Assembly: GCA_028023455.1 (NCBI GenBank)
Contig: JAQFVV010012441.1
Coordinates: 7,760,625-7,824,624, forward strand
From: Epiperipatus broadwayi
Lineage: Eukaryota; Onychophora; Udeonychophora; Euonychophora; Peripatidae
Length of the DNA stretch: 64,000 nt
Reading direction: 5' to 3'
Numbering within the stretch: position 1 is the first letter of the stretch; every line of letters begins with the position of its first letter. The position numbers and the translations under genes were made by a program. The notes beneath the pieces were generated by a model. That model ran no database searches. It saw nothing but the letters and a program-made list of their open reading frames with translations, and was not told where the DNA came from. Below are positions 57,845 to 64,000 of the stretch, in pieces.

Positions 57845-58978
57845 GGGTTGCATTTGTATCCCAAAATGAATGTATGATGTTCAGAAGAAACTAGGTGTGC
57901 TTTGGTAGTGTGTACAGTATGTGATAAGGTATTCCATCTGAAGTGCTTAACTAAGACTAGGAAGAAAATAAAAAGTGTATGGTTGTGTAGATTATGTATA
58001 AGTGTGATAAAATACTTAAAAAAAAGATTTTTAAATGAGTCAGGAGAAATCAGGAAAAATATAGATGAGGACAATAGAATGGAGTATATATTTAATGGAG
58101 TGACAAGAAATATAAATGACAAAATAAGTAGTGCAGTGGGGATTGTTAGACAAAAGATAAGTAAGATAGAGGAAGAGGTAAAGGATGTAAACATAATATT
58201 AAAACTACTTCTATAATAGTCAAATATCCAATACAATTTATTTGTCAATAATGTTATCACAAAAACATAAATAAATAATCGATCAAGACAAGATTGAAAT
58301 AAACAATATTAACAACTATATTTTAATATTTATCAAACCAGCTTTCATCTCCATTGAGACTTTCTCAAATCTTGAAAAAAGTCTCAATGGAGATGAAAGC
58401 CGATTCGATAAATATTAAAATATAGTTCTTAGTAGCTGTTGATTTCAATCTGGTTTTGGTTGATTATTTAAATATTAAAAGCATTAGACAGGAAGTGTGA
58501 GAAATTCAAAGAATTAATTAATAGAAACAATAAGAAAGAAGTGGATAAGGAAGTCCAGAAGATGGAAAAGAATGTTACAGAGGAAGTAGAGAAAGTAAAC
58601 TATGAGACAATCTTAATAAGGGACTCACTAATTAGAGAATGTGGAGATGTAATTGCAAAGAGAAATAGATTTGTAAGAGTACATTTTCCTGGAGTTAGAA
58701 ATAGGGATGTTACAGATAATATTTATGTTATGGTAGGAACAAATAATTTGTCAAAGCCATCAGAGAAAGTAATGAATAAGTACAAAGAATTGATTAGTAG
58801 TTTGAGTAAGGTTAAAGTAAAAATAGAAGTAGTTGGATTGCTACCAAAATTCAACAATAGGTATATGATAGATAGAGCATGTTCTATAAATGAAAGATTG
58901 AAAAAATTATGTGACAGAAATAATGTGAATGTGTGGGATTTTTTTATTAGTAAAAGGGAGTTGTGGCATAAAGATTGA
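57845..58978 (+). pseudogene. LINE ORF1: PHD finger and SGNH esterase-like domain
   Basis: 57890-58005 encodes VVCTVCDKVFHLKC and SVWLCRLC, giving C-x2-C-x4-H-x2-C and a final C-x2-C, the second half of a PHD finger. A charged helical stretch (58010-58204) is cut by the nested insertion and resumes in frame at 58471 (ILKALDRKCEKFKELI). The esterase-like part has ILIRDSLIRECG (block I, with Arg where family members have Gly), IYVMVGTNNLS (block III) and VVGLLPKF. It stops at 58978 without the usual catalytic DGLH-type block. Such ORF1 proteins bind LINE RNA. This copy is truncated. Confidence 0.75.
58205..58470. mobile_element. 266-bp insertion in LINE ORF1, mostly foldback
   Basis: The 10-bp word AATATTAAAA flanks it at 58195-58204 and 58471-58480. 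Removing the insert and one copy joins the ORF1 frame without a shift. Inside, 58268-58470 folds: CTTTCATCTCCATTGAGACT pairs with AGTCTCAATGGAGATGAAAG (20 of 20), and ACTATATTTTAATATTTATC with its complement. The first ~63 bp are not part of the hairpin. Confidence 0.85.
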
Positions 58979-59279
58979 TTGTGCTTAGAAAAACAAGGAA
59001 GTGAAGCATTAGGTATGTATGATTTATGAAAAATATTATAGTTTGGAAAACTTAAATTACATTATTATCAAAAAGAATTACATTATTATCAAAAAGAAGG
59101 TTAAGAATGGACACCTTGTAAGAAGTAAACAAAGAACAGCTCATCCAGATATAAATATAGATGTGGAGAGAGAATGGGTCTGTAAAACTAATGATAAATA
59201 TACTAATTACAAATGTAATAGAGAAGAAAGAGCCAAAAAAGAATCTATAAAATGGCAGCAAAAAGGAAAAAGTTGGTAA

Positions 59280-60000
59280 AATTGGATTTTTAAATCTGCA
59301 AGGTGGTAAAAAACCAGAAAAGTGGTTGGAATTAAACAAAGTAATTAAAAAAAAGTTTGGTATTAGCAATAGTGAAAACACATCTAAGAGAAAAAGATTA
59401 ACCTATATTCGAAAATTTGGTATAAAATGATATAAATGGAAAAGAAAAAAGGGATAGTGATAGAGGAATTATGTCAAAAAGTATTTAAATACTGTAAAGG
59501 GTCAAGAAGATTTGTGGTTTGAAATAAGGTTAGGAAGACAAGAATGGATGGTGGCTATATAGTCAAACTACAATGGAGTGGAATAGTAGCATATATGAAT
59601 GCCTAGTTAAAGATAGAGTTTCAAAAAAAGAGGAAGAAAATAAGTAGTTATAGGGAATATAAATGGACATATTGAAAAATTGATGGTGTGGATAACAAGA
59701 ATCGAGAGCTTTTAAAAAAATTTTGTCAGAGAGTGAATTTGAGCATTGGAAATTTATCAAATACTTATGAGGGGCAATACACATGGTCTATAAATAATAT
59801 ATTTTACACAATGGATTATGTATTAGTAAAAAAAGAGGGAATGAATAAAGTGAATAAAGTACAAAAAATTAAAATGTTTGATAATGAAGAGAGAGTATGT
59901 AATAGTGATCATAATTTCTTTATAATAGAAATGGTTAGTAATGTGCTGGAAAATAATAATAAAAGTAGAAAAGATAGTGAATGATATGGCTGGAGAGCGA
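59280..60000 (+). pseudogene. LINE ORF2 endonuclease remnant
   Basis: IGFLNLQGGKKPEKW (59283) resembles the first strand of the LINE endonuclease. FEIRLGRQEWM is readable near 59520 with a frame change. LLKKFCQRVNLSIGNLSNTY, TWSINN, DYVLVKKEG and NSDHNFFIIEM (59708-59930) cover the second half, with the conserved SDH histidine. Several stops and shifts break it. The catalytic N-to-Glu block is not clearly preserved. Confidence 0.72.
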
Positions 60001-60559
60001 ATGATAATAATATGTTAGAAGAATATAAAATAAAAGTAGAAGAAATCATGAAAGTTTGTTGGGAATGAATATAAGGACTGGTATGGTAAAGTAGAAAAAG
60101 TGGCAAATAGGATTTTAGGTGAGAATATTCATAAGAATAAAAGTAATAGAAAAGTGAAAATTAGTAAAAGTGTAAAAGCCAAAAAAACACATGCAGAGAA
60201 TATAAATCTGCTATTAAAAACAAAGAAAAGGAAAAAGATGTTAATATTAAATAAAGAAACTATTTAAAAAAAGAGGTTGGCTAAAATAAATAATTATAAA
60301 GAGCAAGTGAAATTAAATAGTAAATTATTGGAGGATATTAATAAAAGTGGAAGCGATGGGAGTAAAAAAATTTGAAAATATATTGAAAAAACTATAGGGG
60401 AGAGACAAATAATATCACTAAATGATGGGGGAAAAGAATGTAGCTCTACAGAAAAATTAGAGACCATATTAAATATGTTTGTAATGGATATAAAAAAGAT
60501 GTGAAATCATGAAGGATAGAGTGATAACAAACATAAAAGCACAAAGTAATGGAAATATT

Positions 60560-61600
60560 AAATTTAAGAAAATGAATTGAATAAGGCAGGGAAGAAATTG
60601 AAAAGTGGAAAGGCAAGGGATTTAGATGGATGGACAGCAGTGATGGTGATGAATTTGGAAATAGGGAAAAATTAAATCTATCATCATGTTTTAATAAGAT
60701 GGCACAGAAAGACAGAATTTCCATATAGCTGGAATAATGCAAGAGGGAAGCTATTATTTAAAAAAAAGGGTTAAGGACCATAGATAAATATTTATAAACC
60801 AGTAGCAATAACATCAGTATTATATAAAGTTTTTGCATATATGGTGGCTGGAAGGATGGATGGATAAAAATAATATAGTGGGAGAAATGTAAGAGGTTTT
60901 AGAACAGATACCCCTATAGGAGATAGTTTATTTGTAGTCACACAACTTATAGATATGAGTAGAAATATAAATAAGCAGTTATATATGGTTTTTATAGATA
61001 TAGAGAATGTGTATAATAGAGTAAATAGAAATATTATTGGTAAGTTTAGTAAATTTGGGAGTGAATGGAGTTTTAGTGGATCTTATTATGAGATAATATG
61101 AAAATAATTACTATACGTATCAATCAGGAAATAGAGAATTAGTTACAGTTAAAAATGGGATGGGACTAATGCATGGATGCCCTATGTCATTTATTTTGTT
61201 TGTGTTATATTTGGGAGAAATGGAGAGGGCAATATAGAGATTAGGAAAAGGGGTAAAGATACCAATAATAGATGACAAAGGCATGTATACATTATAAGGT
61301 CTTTTATTTGCTGATGATATTTTCTTGTGCCTAGAAGTTGTGCTGAAGACTTGCACAAGGTGGGTAAAAAGATGGGAATTAAATTTAGTGAAGAAAAATC
61401 ACAAGTAATGACGAGAAATGTGGGGGAAAGGGAAGAGAATAAATTTTTACTGGGGGATATAAAGTTAAATATGGTTAATAGATATAACTATTTCAAAATC
61501 AACTTAAGTAATCAGAGGACTTACTTGGATGAATGGGAGAAAAAAATGATAAATGAAGCAAAGAAAAGAAAGAGACTGGTAAAGAAATTATGATGTTTCA
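60560..61600 (+). pseudogene. LINE ORF2 reverse transcriptase remnant
   Basis: Readable pieces in order are LKSGKARDLDGW (60598), PVAITSVLYKVFAYMVAGRM (~60800), VRGFRTDTPIGDSLF, LYMVFIDIENVYNRVNRNII (~60976; D-x4-Y where RTs often have D-x3-AFD), and LLFADDIFLC carrying the catalytic FADD at 61307-61318. MGIKFSEEKSQVM and NKFLLGDIKL follow. Frame changes between most pieces rule out function. Confidence 0.75.
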
Positions 61601-61764
61601 TATAATAAATATGATATAGCAAGAATTGTATGAAAAGGAATGTCAGTATCAGAGTTAACTTATGGTAACTATGCATTATGTGTTAGTAAATGTTATATTA
61701 TTTAAAAAAAGTACAAAGAGAAGTAGGAAGACATGAATTAGATGCAAATATGTAGATGTAAAGG

Positions 61765-62320
61765 ATGAATTTTAAGGAAATGGGATGGTCAAGGTTTTAT
61801 ATGAGAGATTCAAAAAGCAAAATGAAAATGGTTGGTAGATTGAAATTTGTGGATAGTAAGAGAATAGCCAAAATAGTATTTAACTGGGTTATAAGTAAAG
61901 GACTGGCAATAAAATGGTTAAGAAAGGCAGTAAAGTATGCAGAAGAATTGAATAAATACTTGTACAAAAGGTGAGATGATTGTATTAGGAGGACTGTTGA
62001 GTTTTATAGTGACAAAGAATGGGGTAGAAGAATAATGTATTAATAAAAAATAGGGAGCTGGAAAGATGGAGAACTGATATGAAGAGTAAAAAGAGATTAA
62101 ATATAATAAAAGTAAACAGAATATTGGATGTGAATTAATCTATGATAATAGCAAAGAAAGTGGTTTATTGTTTAAAGTTTAACCGGATCATTAGCAACAA
62201 AAAAATATATACATAAATGAAAAAAGCTGGGTGATTTAGTCTGAAAGTTATGTAAGGAAGACATAGAAAATATTAGACATCTGCTAATTGAATCTAAATG
62301 CTTACAAGCAAAAAGGGTAC
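61765..62320 (+). pseudogene. LINE ORF2 C-terminal region with zinc-knuckle-like end
   Basis: 61765-61974 is open: MGWSRFYMRDSKSKMKMVGR, IAKIVFNWVISKGLAIKWLR, KAVKYAEELNKYLYKR. Near 62250-62310 CKEDIENIRHLLIESKC recalls the C-x-x-x-E-D-x-x-H-x-L-x-x-C C-terminal motif of LINE ORF2 proteins, with the first Cys of the usual pair lost. Confidence 0.65.
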
Positions 62321-62520
62321 AAATAATGAAGTTGTGAGAAAATAAATATAAACAGTGATTATACAGAAAGTGGGTTATTGATTCTTATGCTGGATTTGGA
62401 AAAAGATAAGGGGAACTAATATAAAGGCCATAAAATGGGCAAAGATGATGTTGTGGAAATGGGTTGGAGCAGGATAGAAAAGAATATGGGGAAAACTTAG
62501 GGTGGTGAATGGAAAGAAAA

Positions 62521-63935
62521 AGTAAGTTGGCTAACAGGTTTCTCTGGATTTAGTGGCTGAGAGATTCCTGATTTTGATAAAGTAGTATCTATATTACATC
62601 ATATGATGGGTGATTTGAGTGTCTTCTTTCTATTTTCAGCTAATGGTATGCATTATATTCTCTCTATATATATAGAGAGAGAGAAATTCAAAGATGTTAA
62701 AGCTAAACTGCTATCTAAATTAATTATCCCAAATAAATCTTGAGCAATATTAAATATAACAAACTTAGTTATAATATTAAATAATCATGTACTATATCTC
62801 GTTTATAATCATTTGATGATTTACAACGTCAATTGTGACCATAGTGCTGGTTTATCAATGCAATATCCAAATCTGAATCTTTTCAATATCAAATCCAAAA
62901 GCACAAAGATTTCAAAGTGAAATAATTACAGATGTTGTCTACTGATATCCCACATTCTAATATAACAGTAATTATTTTCTAAAGCAGAGTTGAAATCATA
63001 ACTATATTCAATTATTTAATAATAATTTGTTCAAAGAATATATGAGGCTGATAAACAACAGTTCATTTCCTTTGTTAACGAACATCATCAATGTATAAAA
63101 TACTAATGATATATGCAACATTATATAATATCCTACACGTCTGCAATATTTACTCCAATTCATATTATGCTTGCTGAATTCAATGAAAATAGTGCATTAT
63201 AATAGGCATTTTTAATACTCATATGCATGTATGTGTGTGAGCGTGATAAATAAATTGACAAATGCGACTGATAGATATTTCTAACCAATTAAAATATCAC
63301 AGATTTGTGACATGTTCCTTCAAATTTTATACTGTTAATACATATGTTAGATACATGTTGAAAATGTCTATACCAATAATACCATGCATTGTGAATATAT
63401 ATAATTATCTTTTTTTTTTTACTATTTACTTTTTTTTTTTTTTTAATTGTATAAAGGTGACAAGGTTATTGAAATCCATTGTGAAGGCAGTTTTGCATAC
63501 TCCCCTAAAACATATTTCCTGTAATAAATATTTTTGTAATAATATAATTCATTCTTCTTTATTTAATCTATATTTTCTGCTTGGCTTTTATCTTCAAAAT
63601 GTTAAGAGTAACCAACCAGTCGTTAGGATTTAAGAAAAAGTGAAAATGATATTTTCAATATAAAAATTAAATTATGATTATGTTATAAGCTAATTTTTTT
63701 AAATATAAAATACTAATAATATTTTGTTACAATTATTCATTACAGTTTAAAATAATATTAATATATAAAAATAAGTAAAATTTAAAACATTGCCAAATGA
63801 AAATCTTTAAAAATATACAGGTTTTATGAAGCTCGAAATTTAATAATGTATATTGATTTTTATTATAAAATGTAATCATAAAATATAAAAAGTTTAATAG
63901 TAAGAAAAGTTGATAAAATTAGTTTTACAAATAAA
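62521..63935. other. Unassigned AT-rich DNA with a short perfect palindrome
   Basis: TCTCTCTATATATATAGAGA near 62661 is a perfect palindrome. The 123-codon open frame at 63262-63633 contains long Phe runs from poly(T) and no motif. No gene recognised. Confidence 0.45.
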
Positions 63936-63938
63936 GTT

Positions 63939-63966
63939 AGATAAATAGACAAACAGACAGACATGC

Positions 63967-64000
<34 letters not shown>
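63939..64000. repeat. GATA microsatellite reaching the window edge
   Basis: Degenerate TAGA/CAGA words from 63939 give way to pure GATA units from about 63968 to the end. The array continues beyond the window. It is the same motif as 29784-30186. Confidence 0.9.

Larger units (their letters stand above)
57845..62520 (+). mobile_element. CR1/L2-like LINE, degraded, with nested insertion
   Basis: An ORF1 with PHD finger and SGNH esterase is followed by an ORF2 with endonuclease, RT and a C-terminal zinc knuckle, all plus strand in the expected order over ~4.7 kb. The PHD plus esterase ORF1 is characteristic of CR1/L2-group LINEs. Numerous stops and frameshifts make it inactive. It is far more decayed than the RTE copies, hence older. 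A 266-bp element (58205-58470) interrupts ORF1. The 3' end is indistinct near 62520. Confidence 0.8.

Noticed and set aside
57805-58260. 151-codon minus-strand open frame
   Set aside because: It is antisense to the LINE ORF1 PHD region and runs into the nested insertion.
63262-63633. 123-codon plus-strand open frame
   Set aside because: Long Phe stretches come from poly(T). There is no motif, signal or splice support.

Overview
The window looks like an AT-rich (roughly three quarters A+T by eye), repeat-dense stretch of an animal genome, probably a large invertebrate genome. There are no bacterial operons, no ribosome-binding sites and no compact coding. What can be recognised is metazoan mobile DNA: RTE-type and CR1/L2-like LINEs, Penelope-like elements, hAT and pogo/Tigger-like DNA transposons, tRNA-derived SINEs, GATA microsatellites and many long inverted repeats (foldbacks). 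I cannot name the species. No complete host gene is visible. A few short segments look like possible exons (minus strand 244-341, 596-662 and 1365-1429; plus strand 37636-37667 and 43020-43136), so the window may be intergenic or lie inside very long introns.

Layout. 1-4.6 kb: weak exon candidates, a 3' fragment of an RTE LINE (2090-2241, minus) and a decayed short-period satellite. 4.7-7 kb: two foldbacks, one with a tRNA-derived SINE in each arm. 7.4-8.4 kb: SINE fragment, then a 5'-truncated RTE LINE with an open RT reading frame. 9.1-12.6 kb: a near-perfect 66-bp palindrome, three more foldbacks and a decayed ~75-bp minisatellite. 13.7 kb: a tRNA-like SINE. 14-17 kb: A-rich sequence and a segment of odd composition. 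17.2-20.5 kb: a nearly full RTE LINE (endonuclease plus RT), broken by a 43-bp tandem duplication and an upstream frameshift. 24.3-25.6 kb: a pogo/Tigger-like element with TA flanks and a hAT MITE nested inside. 27.5-30.2 kb: foldback, hAT MITE with a perfect 8-bp target duplication, and a 400-bp GATA/GGTA microsatellite. 32-38 kb: foldback and mostly unassigned AT-rich DNA. 39.7-40.9 kb: Penelope-like remnant with repeated flanks. 42-44.5 kb: two foldbacks and a candidate exon. 46.5-48.9 kb: a Penelope-like element with inverted terminal repeats, split by a 0.9-kb foldback. 48.9-52.4 kb: foldbacks, a tRNA-like SINE and a possible solo LTR. 53.8-56.4 kb: an inverted SINE pair around a 2-kb hAT relic with a hAT MITE inside it. 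57.8-62.5 kb: a heavily mutated CR1/L2-like LINE (PHD finger plus esterase ORF1; endonuclease, RT and zinc-knuckle ORF2) with a 266-bp insertion flanked by 10-bp direct repeats.

The parts relate mostly by nesting: foldbacks and MITEs sit inside LINEs, Penelope elements and other transposons, giving a readable relative chronology. The most distinctive property is the number and size of long inverted repeats. At least a dozen independent hairpins from several sequence families are present, some nearly identical between arms. I recognise no autonomous partner for these foldback families.
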